A stretch of 64,000 bases of DNA from Rudaea sp. (GCA_031291055.1 JARLJU010000236.1:1-64000), one strand, 5' to 3'; counted from the first letter of the stretch, positions 1 to 7,554 are shown. The notes: a model not told the origin generated them from the sequence alone. A program made the numbers and translations.

Positions 1-143
1 CAACTGTTCGGGCGTAAAACGTGAGATCCGGTGTGCGGCCCCTTGCTGAGCTACGGTGCCGTTTACACCAAAGCGTTATCGGGCTCGCACACCGGGCTCT
101 CGACGATTAGAGTACGGATATTCCAAGACATAAAGCGTTAGGC
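1..143 (+). other. attC recombination site (left edge possibly cut), integron cassette array
   Basis: The core GTTAGGC lies at 137-143, immediately before the first cassette gene. The window opens with CAAC, which fits the end of an inverse core. Between them 30-39 (CCGGTGTGCG) is the exact reverse complement of 86-95, giving the long extrahelical stem expected of a large attC. A second GTTA-type core at 75-81 may be internal or a fused older site. The left boundary is uncertain because the window starts here. Confidence 0.55.
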
Positions 144-163
144 TCCGCAACTGACGCCACGAC

Positions 164-961
164 ATGTCTCAGACCGAACCTTACGTTCGCGAAGCCGGCT
201 CCGGTCCAGGAGTGGTCTGCCTGCACTCCAACGCAAGCAGCTCGGCGCAATGGCGTGGGCTGATCGATCTTCTCTCAACAGATTTCCACGTCCTTGCCCC
301 TGATCTTTACGGGGCAGGAAGGAGCGTGGACTGGCACTCCAATCGAGAGATCTCGCTCCGCGATGAGGTGAGTTTCATTGAGCCTGCCCTCGCGAAAGCA
401 GGTGAACCTTTCTCGCTCGTCGGACACTCCTACGGCGGCGCAGTGGCGCTGATGGCGGCGCTGGCCCGTCCGAACCGCGTCAGGTCTCTCGTCTTGTATG
501 AACCGACACTGTTCTCCCTTGTGGAAAACCAGAGTCCTCCTGTCGGAAACGTTCGCGGCATCCAGGAGGCGGTACGCCTGGCATCGGCTGCATTGGACGC
601 CGGAGACCCAGAAGCAGCGGCGGAGCATTTCATCGATTTCTGGATGGGCGCGGGCACTTGGAAAGCAGCACCGACAGCTCGCAGAGGTCCTATTGCCGAA
701 TCCGTGGTCAACGTGCGGCGTTGGGCACATGCGCTTTTCACAGAGCCCACACCGGCGAGTGCATTTGCAGCGCTGGAGATGCCTGTCCTGTATATGGTGG
801 GAAAGGAGTCTCCGGAGTCGGCGCGAGCGGTCGCGCGGGCGCTCCCGCCAATTCTTGCGAACGTGAGGGTCGTCGAAGTCCAAGGCTGGGGTCACATGGC
901 GCCCATCACCCATTCGGAGGCCGTCAATGCTCAAATCGCCGCGTTCGTGCGCGAGATCTGA
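164..961 (+). CDS. alpha/beta-fold hydrolase (integron cassette)
   Basis: A 265-residue alpha/beta hydrolase, probably a soluble esterase or lactonase-type enzyme; the substrate cannot be read from sequence. The nucleophile elbow GHSYGG puts the catalytic serine at residue 89. The oxyanion segment CLHSNASSS (about 19-27) precedes it, and a late GWGHM motif supplies the catalytic histidine. The ATG is 20 nt after the attC core at 137-143, and a second attC starts at the stop codon, so the gene fills a cassette. No good Shine-Dalgarno or own promoter is visible; read-through from the integron promoter is the usual arrangement. Family assignment is firm, function is open. Confidence 0.85.
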   Translation: MSQTEPYVREAGSGPGVVCLHSNASSSAQWRGLIDLLSTDFHVLAPDLYGAGRSVDWHSNREISLRDEVSFIEPALAKAGEPFSLVGHSYGGAVALMAALARPNRVRSLVLYEPTLFSLVENQSPPVGNVRGIQEAVRLASAALDAGDPEAAAEHFIDFWMGAGTWKAAPTARRGPIAESVVNVRRWAHALFTEPTPASAFAALEMPVLYMVGKESPESARAVARALPPILANVRVVEVQGWGHMAPITHSEAVNAQIAAFVREI

Positions 962-1033
962 CCCCTCCATCGAGCGGACGTACTCCGGCAAGCTTCGCCT
1001 GCCTGTGCCCGCCGCTCATGTTGAGCGTTAGGG
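956..1033 (+). other. attC recombination site
   Basis: The inverse core ATCTGAC (956-962, one base off consensus) overlaps the hydrolase stop codon, and the core GTTAGGG is at 1027-1033. GAGCGGAC near the left and GCCGCTC near the right pair as the usual L boxes. Length is about 78 bp. Confidence 0.7.
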
Positions 1034-1549
1034 CCCTTCAAATGCCAGTTCAATCGGCACACCATTAGCCAACGTCTGGCGGACAACGCAGCAATGCTCG
1101 GCGATCACTTTGAGCTTTTCCAGCTTTTCCACATCAGTTCCGGATTTGGCTCTCAGTGTCACACGGCATCGCATCGCCTGAAAGCCAACCGGCACTGTTT
1201 GATCCATAGCCAGCGTGCCGCGCACGTCAACATCGGCCGTCACTTCAACGGTCAAGACCTCAAGCTCAACACACAATAAGTTGGCCACCATTCTAAGTGT
1301 CGAGTCCATGCAGGAGGCTAACGCCCCACAGAGCAAATCGCCTGGTGTTGGTGCATCGTGTAGCCCTCCTACGGCACGATGGACTCCTATCGGGACTACT
1401 ACATTGCGGTCAGGCATCGGCATGACTTCGCAATGGACGGGGTCACCCGGTGCAATGCCGGTCGTGATCGCTCGGTCAGTAACCATCGCCTCGACGGGCG
1501 CAGCGCGGTATTTTGCACGCAGCGATGCCTGCCTCTCTGATACGTTCAT
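1028..1549 (-). CDS. OsmC-family protein (reverse-oriented cassette)
   Basis: A 173-residue OsmC/Ohr-type protein, a family of thiol peroxidases that reduce organic hydroperoxides. Cys80 in the segment ALASCMDS and the Cys-Cys pair near 153-154 fit the two redox cysteines. The start was set at the ATG preceded by GAGGAGG five bases upstream; an upstream ATG would skip this site. Unlike the other cassette genes it is on the minus strand, and its stop codon lies inside the attC core of the preceding site. A TATAAT at 1573-1578 on the minus strand could be its own -10 element, which a reversed gene would need. Fold assignment is confident, the oxidant is not known. Confidence 0.85.
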   Translation of the reverse strand: MNVSERQASLRAKYRAAPVEAMVTDRAITTGIAPGDPVHCEVMPMPDRNVVVPIGVHRAVGGLHDAPTPGDLLCGALASCMDSTLRMVANLLCVELEVLTVEVTADVDVRGTLAMDQTVPVGFQAMRCRVTLRAKSGTDVEKLEKLKVIAEHCCVVRQTLANGVPIELAFEGP

Positions 1550-1624
1550 GGCGTCCTCCTCGTTGCACACATATTATACGATGGGTGCTCGCTTTCGGAG
1601 CAGGTCAGCGGAGCCGCGGCCGGG

Positions 1625-1718
1625 CCCCAACTACGCGTTCAAGCGGACCGTGTGGAGGAAGTTTCCGGCACAATTCATGCGTTGCCGCCCGCACGGCCGT
1701 TTAGCTTAGGCGTTAAGC
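1625..1718 (+). other. attC recombination site
   Basis: Inverse core CCCCAAC is at 1625-1631 and core GTTAAGC at 1712-1718. CGTTCAAGCGGACCG on the left pairs with CGGCCGTTTAGCTTAGGCG on the right. At about 94 bp it is longer than the 60-bp sites that follow. Confidence 0.8.
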
Positions 1719-1798
1719 CGCAACGTGAGATTCATATCAAATTTGTGCAAATAGCTGAGCCCCCCCGGCCTCAAGGCCCTCACTGAAAGGAGAACACT

Positions 1799-2197
1799 GT
1801 GAACGAGACTATTCGCATTAGGTACCTCCGAATTGCGCTGGTATTGGTTGGTGTCACTTTTATCTTCGGCATTTATCTGCTGATGATTGTCTGGCCATCC
1901 GGTTGGACGTGGCACACCGGACATTCCGATTACCCTATGATGATCGTGGGGATTTACGCAACGCTTGGTGTGTTTTTGCTTCTGGCTTCCCGTAATCCTC
2001 TTTCTCATCTCAGCCTCATCTGGTTCACGATTTGGTCAAGCGTAGTGCACGGTGCAATCATGACCTTCCAAGCATTGGCCAGCCCCATGAATCACGAACA
2101 TCTCATGGGGGATGTTCCTGCACTCTTCATCGTGGCGGCCGTACTCGCAGTGCTGACTCCCAGAGGCCAGAACGCTGCTCTTGCTCAAGCAACCTAA
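1799..2197 (+). CDS. small integral membrane protein, DUF6632-like (cassette)
   Basis: A 132-residue protein with about four predicted membrane segments (roughly residues 10-30, 45-63, 72-92 and 108-124). The Trp-Pro-Ser-Gly-Trp motif after the first segment, and the phrases IYATLGVFLLLASRNP and LIWFTIWSSVVH, resemble the DUF6632 family as I remember it. No function is established for that family. The GTG start was chosen because AAGGAG lies seven bases upstream. The gene is bounded by attC sites ending at 1718 and starting at 2192, the latter overlapping the stop codon. Confidence 0.7.
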   Translation: MNETIRIRYLRIALVLVGVTFIFGIYLLMIVWPSGWTWHTGHSDYPMMIVGIYATLGVFLLLASRNPLSHLSLIWFTIWSSVVHGAIMTFQALASPMNHEHLMGDVPALFIVAAVLAVLTPRGQNAALAQAT

Positions 2198-2251
2198 CAA
2201 TTCATTCAAGCGGACGTGCCTTCGGCACGCCGCTTAATTCAGGCGTCAGGC
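2192..2251 (+). other. attC recombination site (60 bp)
   Basis: Inverse core ACCTAAC is at 2192-2198 and core GTCAGGC at 2245-2251. The arms AAGCGGACGTGCC and GGCACGCCGCTT form a near-perfect hairpin with a TTC loop and the unpaired bases typical of attC sites. This is one of the clearest sites in the array. Confidence 0.92.
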
Positions 2252-2291
2252 CCGGATTCTGCGGGCAGGTGACCAAGAAGTAAGTCTTCAT

Positions 2292-2720
2292 ATGAACGTT
2301 AACGATCAAATCAAAGACTATATCGCCGCTCAGCCAGAGCCAAAACGAAGTGACATGCGAGAGCTTCACGGCATCATTCTGGGAATGATGCCGAACTGTA
2401 AATTGTGGTTTCTTGATGGCAGAGATGAGAGCGGGCGGATGGTTTCTAACCCCAGCATTGGTTATGGAGCACAGACTATAAGGTATGCCGATGGAAAAAC
2501 CAGAGAGTTTTATCAGATCGGCATCAGTGCAAACACAACAGGAATGTCCGTCTACATTATGGGAATAAAAGACAAAAAGCACTTGGCCGAGAAATATGGG
2601 AAAAAGATCGGCCAGGCAAGCGTGACAGGTTATTGCGTCAAATTCAGGACATTAGGAAATATCGATATTGATACCCTTGTAGATGCAATCCGATATGGTA
2701 TTGAACAGACACGCGCCTAA
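2292..2720 (+). CDS. DUF1801 domain protein (cassette)
   Basis: A 142-residue soluble protein of the DUF1801 / YdhG-like type, a fold related to frataxin-like 'iron chaperone' annotations, with no proven reaction. The opening EPKRSDMRELHGIILGMMP and the later segment GISANTTGMSVYIMGIKD are family-like. The gene is visibly richer in A and T than the flanking chromosome, as expected for a cassette of foreign origin. It sits between two 60-bp attC sites, the second overlapping its stop codon. Confidence 0.75.
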   Translation: MNVNDQIKDYIAAQPEPKRSDMRELHGIILGMMPNCKLWFLDGRDESGRMVSNPSIGYGAQTIRYADGKTREFYQIGISANTTGMSVYIMGIKDKKHLAEKYGKKIGQASVTGYCVKFRTLGNIDIDTLVDAIRYGIEQTRA

Positions 2721-2774
2721 CAATTCGTTCAAGCCGAGGTCACTTCGTGGCACGGCTTCACCCAGGCGTTAGGG
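2715..2774 (+). other. attC recombination site (60 bp)
   Basis: Inverse core GCCTAAC is at 2715-2721 and core GTTAGGG at 2768-2774. AAGCCGAGGTCAC and GTGGCACGGCTT form the imperfect stem. It has the same length as the sites at 2192 and 5703. Confidence 0.93.
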
Positions 2775-2781
2775 GTTCCAC

Positions 2782-3246
2782 ATGGCACTGCGGAAAGTGG
2801 CGTTCTTCTTGTCCTTGGTTGTCGCACTCGCTGGTTGTGCAACCAAATCGACGGCGGAGCGCGGAGCTGCATACGCAAATAAGCAACTTGAACAACGTGG
2901 CAGCCCATATCGCTGGAGCAGCACAAATTTCCCTGACGGTTCCGCAGTTCTACAAAGGGAGCTTATCGGCACACCTTGCACAACTGCAGCCAATGCAACT
3001 CTTCAACACGACGTTCTGACAAGCATCGGACAATTCGAGGTACAAAATGGGGGCTCCGCAACTCCCGAGCTGCTCGGAACGAGGTGTATTTCTCTCGTGA
3101 GATCCCAAGTAAACGAAGCGTGGGTGATTGCGCGCGGCAAAGAAAAAATGGCTTATACAGTTTCTTTCAGGCCACAAGCGTCCGGCGGCGTCGCCTTTGA
3201 AGTTCATGGGCCTTGGGGTAAGGCGGAGCTTCCAACCATTTGCTAG
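2782..3246 (+). CDS. putative lipoprotein of unknown function (cassette)
   Basis: A 154-residue protein with a lipoprotein signal: a charged start (MALRKV), a hydrophobic core, and the lipobox LAGC with Cys at residue 19. It should therefore be exported and lipid-anchored. The mature part holds several cysteines but no domain I recognise. The start ATG is seven bases after the preceding attC core, so little room is left for a leader. It is a typical orphan cassette protein. Confidence 0.65.
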   Translation: MALRKVAFFLSLVVALAGCATKSTAERGAAYANKQLEQRGSPYRWSSTNFPDGSAVLQRELIGTPCTTAANATLQHDVLTSIGQFEVQNGGSATPELLGTRCISLVRSQVNEAWVIARGKEKMAYTVSFRPQASGGVAFEVHGPWGKAELPTIC

Positions 3247-3269
3247 AGAGGACGGCTGCGGGTCGGTTG

Positions 3270-3318
3270 CGCTAACATCGTGCGCATCGCGGAAGACGCC
3301 GTTAGCTCAGCGTTAGGG
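3270..3318 (+). other. attC recombination site, short form
   Basis: Inverse core CGCTAAC is at 3270-3276 and core GTTAGGG at 3312-3318. The inner arms match less well than in the 60-bp sites, so the left edge could lie further upstream, near 3241. Confidence 0.6.
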
Positions 3319-3336
3319 GTCAATCGAAAGGGAGGC

Positions 3337-4005
3337 ATGAAAATGACACGCGTCCGAGTTGCCGGCTTTACCATCTCGCTCGACGGATACGGAGCTGGTC
3401 CGAATCAGGAGATCAGGAATCCGCTCGGCGTCGGCGGAACGGATTTGCACCAGTGGTTGGTGCCGACACGCACGTTCCAGCGGGCCCTATTTGGCGCCGA
3501 CGGTGGCACAACGGGGATCGATGACGACTTCGCTGCGCGGGGCTTCAAGAATGTTGGCGCGTGGATTCTGGGAAGAAACATGTTCGGACCGATTCGCGGT
3601 TCCTGGCCCGACATGAGCTGGAAAGGCTGGTGGGGGGACAACCCGCCCTATCACGTTCCAACTTTCATCTTGACTCATCACGCGCGCTCACCCATCCAGA
3701 TGGAAGGCGGAACGATATTCTACTTCGTCACGGGCGGCATTCACGAGGCGCTTGACCGGGCGCGCGACGCCGCTAACGGAATGGACGTGCGCATTGGCGG
3801 CGGACCTGCCACCATCCAGCAATATCTTCGCACGGGCCTTGTCGATGAGCTGCACGTCGCTATCTCGCCGATCCTGCTGGGCGGGGGCGAGCGACTGTTC
3901 GAGGGGATTGATATGCGCGCTCTGGGATACGAATGCGTTCAGTTCGTTGCGTCGGAGAAAGCGACCCATGTTGTACTCCGGCGCCAAGGGCACAATGACA
4001 CCTAA
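3337..4005 (+). CDS. dihydrofolate reductase-like / RibD C-terminal family protein (cassette)
   Basis: A 222-residue reductase of the RibD-C / DHFR-like fold, an NADPH-binding family; the physiological substrate is unknown. The N-terminal strand ends in FTISLDGYGAG, the middle holds LGRNMFGP, and the C-terminal GGPATIQQYLRTGLVDELH followed by ILLGGGERLFEG is characteristic. The start was placed at the ATG with GGGAGG five bases upstream; a second ATG lies six bases further in. It is flanked by attC sites ending at 3318 and starting at 4000. A trimethoprim-type DHFR (DfrA or DfrB) is not supported by the sequence. Confidence 0.85.
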   Translation: MKMTRVRVAGFTISLDGYGAGPNQEIRNPLGVGGTDLHQWLVPTRTFQRALFGADGGTTGIDDDFAARGFKNVGAWILGRNMFGPIRGSWPDMSWKGWWGDNPPYHVPTFILTHHARSPIQMEGGTIFYFVTGGIHEALDRARDAANGMDVRIGGGPATIQQYLRTGLVDELHVAISPILLGGGERLFEGIDMRALGYECVQFVASEKATHVVLRRQGHNDT

Positions 4006-4060
4006 CGGGCGATTGCAGCGGACGGCGCCGCCGCGCTGCAGCCGAACCGGAACGTTACAG
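4000..4060 (+). other. attC recombination site
   Basis: Inverse core ACCTAAC (4000-4006) overlaps the reductase stop codon and a core GTTACAG lies at 4054-4060. GCAGCGG and its partner GCGCTGC pair in between. The core departs from GTTRRRY, so this site may recombine poorly. Confidence 0.6.
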
Positions 4061-4117
4061 TAACATCATGCTCGTTCGCGGCTGCGACCGCTGGGTTCGA
4101 GCGAGAGGCAACGCATT

Positions 4118-4405
4118 ATGAAGACGTCTGCAGCGCTCTTACTCATGCTCTTGATCGCGGGCTGCGATCTGAGCGCCGGCAGCAACGTGGAAGAACGAAT
4201 ACGAGCTGACGCTCTGTCTCGCGCATCTTCCGATTGCAGCGCCGCCCGATCATGCCGCGTTTCAATCAGCAAGAACGGTGCTGATTGGATAGTGAACATT
4301 TCGCCCACGGCACTCGGCATCAGCGGAGACCCACAATTCAATTCGGGTGCCGAGCATCACTATCAATACGACGCCTCAGGGACATTCTTGGCAGAGATCC
4401 CCTGA
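4118..4405 (+). CDS. small putative lipoprotein (cassette)
   Basis: A 95-residue protein with a clear lipobox: MKTSAALLLMLLIAGC puts the acylated Cys at residue 16. The mature part is about 80 residues, with two cysteines in the segment SSDCSAARSCRVSIS that may form a disulfide. I do not recognise the family. It lies between attC-type sites and is a second small exported orphan in this array. Confidence 0.6.
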   Translation: MKTSAALLLMLLIAGCDLSAGSNVEERIRADALSRASSDCSAARSCRVSISKNGADWIVNISPTALGISGDPQFNSGAEHHYQYDASGTFLAEIP

Positions 4406-4418
4406 TTCGCCACAGCAA

Positions 4419-4535
4419 GATAACATTGGCGCAAGCGAAGAAAATGCTTGCCCGCGAGATGGTTTGCCTTGCCCCGGTCACAACTGTAGCCAACGCCGAC
4501 CGATTGCTCAAACTGACGGCTGCCAGACGTTGGGC
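4419..4535 (+). other. attC-type site, boundaries uncertain
   Basis: The core GTTGGGC is at 4529-4535, directly before the next cassette gene. A good inverse core AGCCAAC lies at 4488-4494. A further AGATAAC near 4419 and a hairpin of GCAAGC / GCTTGC in between allow a longer site. Either a short (48-bp) or a long (about 117-bp) attC is possible. Confidence 0.45.
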
Positions 4536-4549
4536 GCCAGGAGGACCTT

Positions 4550-4939
4550 TTGAAACGCATGTGGACGATCATCGGTGTCGCCGATGTGCCAGCCAGTTTC
4601 AGGTGGTACCAGTCGCTCCTTGGCGTGCCGGCGACGACTCCCGGCCATCCCGACTTCGGGCAGATCCTCGACTCGGATGGTACGGTCTTGCTCTGCCTCC
4701 ACGAGTGGGGCGCCCACGAACATCCTTCCTTGATGAGTCCCGATCATGCTGCGCCTGGCAATGGCCTCCTCCTGTTCTTCCGCGTCGGTGATTTCAACAC
4801 GGCGTTGCAAAGGGCGCACGCTCTGGCCAACCGGCTCGAAGAGGGACCTCACATGAATCCGAACACTGAAACCATGGAGTTCTCCCTGCGAGATCCGGAC
4901 GGCTACTACGTCACGATCAGCGCGCTTTCCACGGCCTAA
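4550..4939 (+). CDS. glyoxalase/bleomycin-resistance (VOC) superfamily protein (cassette)
   Basis: A 129-residue single-domain VOC protein, the fold of glyoxalase I, dioxygenases and bleomycin-binding proteins. The opening GVADVPASFRWYQSLLG and the C-terminal EFSLRDPDGYYVTIS are typical, with Glu in the latter a likely metal ligand. AGGAGG at 4539-4544 is optimally spaced for a TTG start; the ATG three codons later is 14 bases away and less likely. Whether it is an enzyme or a drug-binding protein cannot be decided. It sits just after the attC core at 4529-4535. Confidence 0.8.
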   Translation: MKRMWTIIGVADVPASFRWYQSLLGVPATTPGHPDFGQILDSDGTVLLCLHEWGAHEHPSLMSPDHAAPGNGLLLFFRVGDFNTALQRAHALANRLEEGPHMNPNTETMEFSLRDPDGYYVTISALSTA

Positions 4940-5215
4940 CTATTCGACCAAGCGTCGGGCGGCAATGCCGGCCTACTTGTATACTTGTCTGCCCGACCAT
5001 TCTTCCAAGGCGGCCGCGATGGATAACTGCGGAATTCCGGCGCCTCGTACGGCGGCTCAACTCAAAGCAGCGGGCGTGATCGGCGGCATCCAAACAGGCG
5101 TTCAACGCGACCGCGATGAGCCACGACGATCTCCGGAGCGTCCCGCGCGGCGCGGGATCGGTTGAGCTAATATGCTGTTCGCAGCGGCAGCGGCCACCTG
5201 GCTCAAGCGTTGGGC
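4934..5215 (+). other. gene-less cassette segment with attC-type ends
   Basis: GCCTAAC at 4934-4940 starts an attC just after the VOC gene, but a matching right half cannot be found nearby. A core GTTGGGC occurs at 5209-5215, preceded by GCTCAAGC, with a degenerate left half near 5160-5170. The roughly 220 bases between carry no convincing ORF. This is either a non-coding cassette or two decayed attC halves around lost sequence. No gene is seen up to the DoxX-like ORF at 5301. Confidence 0.45.
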
Positions 5216-5300
5216 CACCGGACCCGATGAAGGACAACACGCAGCTCGAGCGGATTGAGACGCTCTTTGTCAGGTCGAGATGAAAGCCGAAAGGCACACG

Positions 5301-5672
5301 ATGAACATACTGCTATGGGTTCTGCAGGTCCTCGCCGCATTCCTGTACGGGTCGTCAGGCATCATGAAGGTCTTCATGTTCGACAAGGTAAGCCAGGACG
5401 TCCCGTCCTTTGGCGCATTGCCACGAAAAGCCTGGATGACGCTGGGTATCCTGGAACTCGTGTGCACGGTCGGGCTCATCATCCCCGCCGCGTTCCACTG
5501 GCAGCCGCTGCTGACGATCCTGGCTGCCACGGTGTTGGCGGTCGAGAGCCTCGTGTTCGTCGCGGTGCACGTCAAGTACCACGAGGGCACGCCCATGATC
5601 TTAAGCGGTGTGCTGGGCCTCCTCATGGCGTTCGTCGCGTATGGCCGGATGGCTCTGGCGCCGATCTTCTGA
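5301..5672 (+). CDS. DoxX-like membrane protein (cassette)
   Basis: A 123-residue membrane protein of the DoxX-like family, with four predicted helices (about 2-20, 47-66, 69-88 and 97-115). The phrase FLYGSSGIMKVF after the first helix is typical of the family. Some DoxX proteins act in thiosulfate oxidation, but the small DoxX-like members have no established role. ATG 5301 was preferred because AAGG lies about eight bases upstream; an in-frame ATG at 5280 would add seven hydrophilic residues. The stop lies 31 bases before the next attC. Confidence 0.8.
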   Translation: MNILLWVLQVLAAFLYGSSGIMKVFMFDKVSQDVPSFGALPRKAWMTLGILELVCTVGLIIPAAFHWQPLLTILAATVLAVESLVFVAVHVKYHEGTPMILSGVLGLLMAFVAYGRMALAPIF

Positions 5673-5702
5673 CCGGCGGGCCTCCAAGTTCGACGGGCGG
5701 CG

Positions 5703-5762
5703 GCCTAACAACTCATGCAAGCTGACAGCGCTTCGCGGCGCGAGTCAAATCAGGCGTCAGGC
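5703..5762 (+). other. attC recombination site (60 bp)
   Basis: Inverse core GCCTAAC is at 5703-5709 and core GTCAGGC at 5756-5762. The middle forms a hairpin around GCGCTTCGCGGCGC. The core carries the same GTC variant as the site at 2192-2251. Confidence 0.9.
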
Positions 5763-5779
5763 TTCATAACTCTACCTAA

Positions 5780-6280
5780 ATGCATCATCCAGAATGCCTA
5801 CCGCCGATACTTACGTTCCTTGCGAGAATAGGAATCTTCGTGCGTATGGAAAAGGTAACTGGTGACAGTTTCCTTCCAGGCGTCGCGATTGTTGACGGCA
5901 CCCTTTCTGTTGATACTGCAACCCTAAAGTGGCCCGGCGATATTCTCCACGAAGCAGGACATATTGCGGTCTTGCCCAGATCGCTGAGGCAGCGTGCAAA
6001 CGAGAATCTCTCAAATCAAGCTGGCGCCGAGTTTGCTGGCGAGCTCGAAGCTATGGCATGGGCGTATGCAGCCATCGTCGAACTCGCCCTGCCCTTGGAT
6101 GCCCTCATTCATGAAGGCGGCTATAACGGGCGGTCGCAAGCGCTCATGCAGATGTACTCATTCGGCATCTACCCCGGTTTGGCCGGCCTCTGTAAATCGG
6201 GCATGACAATGGCACCCGGGTTTACAGAAAACTGTGGGCCAATTCAATATCCCAGAATGCTCCGGTGGCTTCGCAGTTGA
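5780..6280 (+). CDS. HEAGH-motif protein of unknown function (last clear cassette)
   Basis: A 166-residue soluble protein. Residues 57-61 read HEAGH, the HExxH zinc-binding signature of many metallopeptidases, and a nearby Glu-rich helix (AGAEFAGELEAMAW) could supply the third ligand. The N-terminal half reads like a substrate-binding sheet, and the protein is too short for most known zinc peptidase families. I do not recognise the family. The start ATG lies 17 bases after an attC core. A true peptidase role is only a hypothesis from the motif. Confidence 0.6.
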   Translation: MHHPECLPPILTFLARIGIFVRMEKVTGDSFLPGVAIVDGTLSVDTATLKWPGDILHEAGHIAVLPRSLRQRANENLSNQAGAEFAGELEAMAWAYAAIVELALPLDALIHEGGYNGRSQALMQMYSFGIYPGLAGLCKSGMTMAPGFTENCGPIQYPRMLRWLRS

Positions 6281-6313
6281 ACGGGCAAAGACTTCCTGCC
6301 GATCCCGCGCTGC

Positions 6314-6401
6314 GGCCAAACCATTCGTGTATGGACTTCTCGTGCAAGTGACCGAATTGTGCTGTAAACAGCTGACCGCGCCTTCGCATCGAACGTTGCG
6401 C
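6314..6401 (+). other. degenerate attC-like end of the cassette array
   Basis: GGCCAAAC at 6314-6321 followed by CATTCG resembles an inverse core, and GTTGCGC at 6395-6401 resembles a core. Both depart from consensus. If real, it marks the right end of the array, since no further site is seen beyond it. Confidence 0.3.
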
Positions 6402-6423
6402 TTTTGATCGGGAGACTTCGAGT

Positions 6424-6753
6424 ATGCAAATCTCAGACATTCCCTTCGGTACGACGGACTGGTCATCGACGGAATCCGTCGAGCACCGAGGTGAGTCAGG
6501 CATGGCCTATTGGCGTACCCGGCAGTTTGGATCGATCCGCGTCCGCATGGTCGAGTACACACCCGGTTATGTTGCCGATCATTGGTGCGTCAAGGGCCAT
6601 ATACTGCTCTGTATCGAAGGCGAGTTGCACACCGAGTTGAAAGATGGCCGCCGGTTCAGTCTGTTGCCGGGCATGAGTTACCAGGTGGCAGATGATGCCG
6701 AGCCTCATCGCTCACATACCGAGGCTGGAGCAAGATTGTTCATCGTTGATTGA
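6424..6753 (+). CDS. DHCW-motif cupin fold protein
   Basis: A 109-residue single-domain cupin. The segment VADHWCVKGH (about residues 46-55) matches the motif that gives the 'DHCW motif cupin' family its name, and a second conserved part LLPGMSYQVADDAEPHRS follows. Cupins often bind a metal through His residues; no reaction is known for this family. It is probably the first gene of ordinary chromosome after the array, although a very degenerate attC-like site sits before it. The LysE-type exporter follows 38 bases downstream and may be co-transcribed. Confidence 0.8.
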   Translation: MQISDIPFGTTDWSSTESVEHRGESGMAYWRTRQFGSIRVRMVEYTPGYVADHWCVKGHILLCIEGELHTELKDGRRFSLLPGMSYQVADDAEPHRSHTEAGARLFIVD

Positions 6754-6791
6754 GACGCGCGCCTTCAACCGTTATCCGTTTCCGGACACCC

Positions 6792-7433
6792 ATGAACCTG
6801 CAAACCCTGATCACGTTCTCCACGGTCGCAACCTTGGCCATTCTCAGTCCGGGACCGGCCGTTCTTTTGTCGTTGCGAAATGGCGCAACGCTGGGGCCGC
6901 GATCAGTGATCTGGTCGGCGCTCGGCAACATTTCCGGAGTTTGCTGTCTATCCGTCGCGGCGATACTCGGTCTGGGCGTTGTCCTCAAGTCGTCGGCCTT
7001 CGTGTTTGCCGCGGTAAAAATTGCCGGCGCCGTCTACCTTTTTTATGTCGGCGTCCGTCACTTGCTCGGCCACGCCGTTGCAGTGCCTGCTGCGCCCGAT
7101 CAACCGGCCGGCGCGGTTGCAACACCCGCGCCTTGCCTGTATCGCGAAGGATTCCTGATCGCGGCAACGAATCCAAAGGCGGTGCTCTTCTTCACGGCGC
7201 TGTTCCCGCAGTTCATCGATTCGACCGCACCGCTGCTTCCACAATTTCTCCTGCTGACCGGCGTCTTCATGGCGATATCCTACGTATCGCACCTGGGCTA
7301 TGCGATGATTGCCGCACGGGCCAGGGGAATGCTGTTGGAGCCCTTTTTCGCCAAGTGGCTGAACCGCATCATCGGTATGGCCTTTGTTTGCTTTGCTGCC
7401 ATTCTGCTGGCTCTCCGCCGGCAGGTGACCTGA
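6792..7433 (+). CDS. LysE/RhtB-family amino-acid exporter
   Basis: A 213-residue inner-membrane exporter of the LysE/RhtB family, which extrudes amino acids or related metabolites. About six hydrophobic segments are seen, and the first loop has the signature SPGPAVLLSLRNGATLGPR. The C-terminal half has NPKAVLFFTALFPQFI, another family hallmark. ATG 6792 was chosen because it starts directly before the first membrane helix; an upstream in-frame start would add only polar residues. The substrate is not predictable. Confidence 0.88.
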   Translation: MNLQTLITFSTVATLAILSPGPAVLLSLRNGATLGPRSVIWSALGNISGVCCLSVAAILGLGVVLKSSAFVFAAVKIAGAVYLFYVGVRHLLGHAVAVPAAPDQPAGAVATPAPCLYREGFLIAATNPKAVLFFTALFPQFIDSTAPLLPQFLLLTGVFMAISYVSHLGYAMIAARARGMLLEPFFAKWLNRIIGMAFVCFAAILLALRRQVT

Positions 7434-7554
7434 AGATTCGGTCAGGGTATCCATATCGGATACCAGCGATTTCAAACTCGTCGATCGAGGCTCCACCACA
7501 GGTTTCAATCGTCAGGTTTGCATGGAATCAGCGGGTCGATACACAGGAATGCTC

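Noticed and set aside
3337-4005. Trimethoprim-resistance dihydrofolate reductase cassette
   Set aside because: The product matches the RibD-C-type DHFR-like family, not DfrA or DfrB, so a resistance label is not supported.
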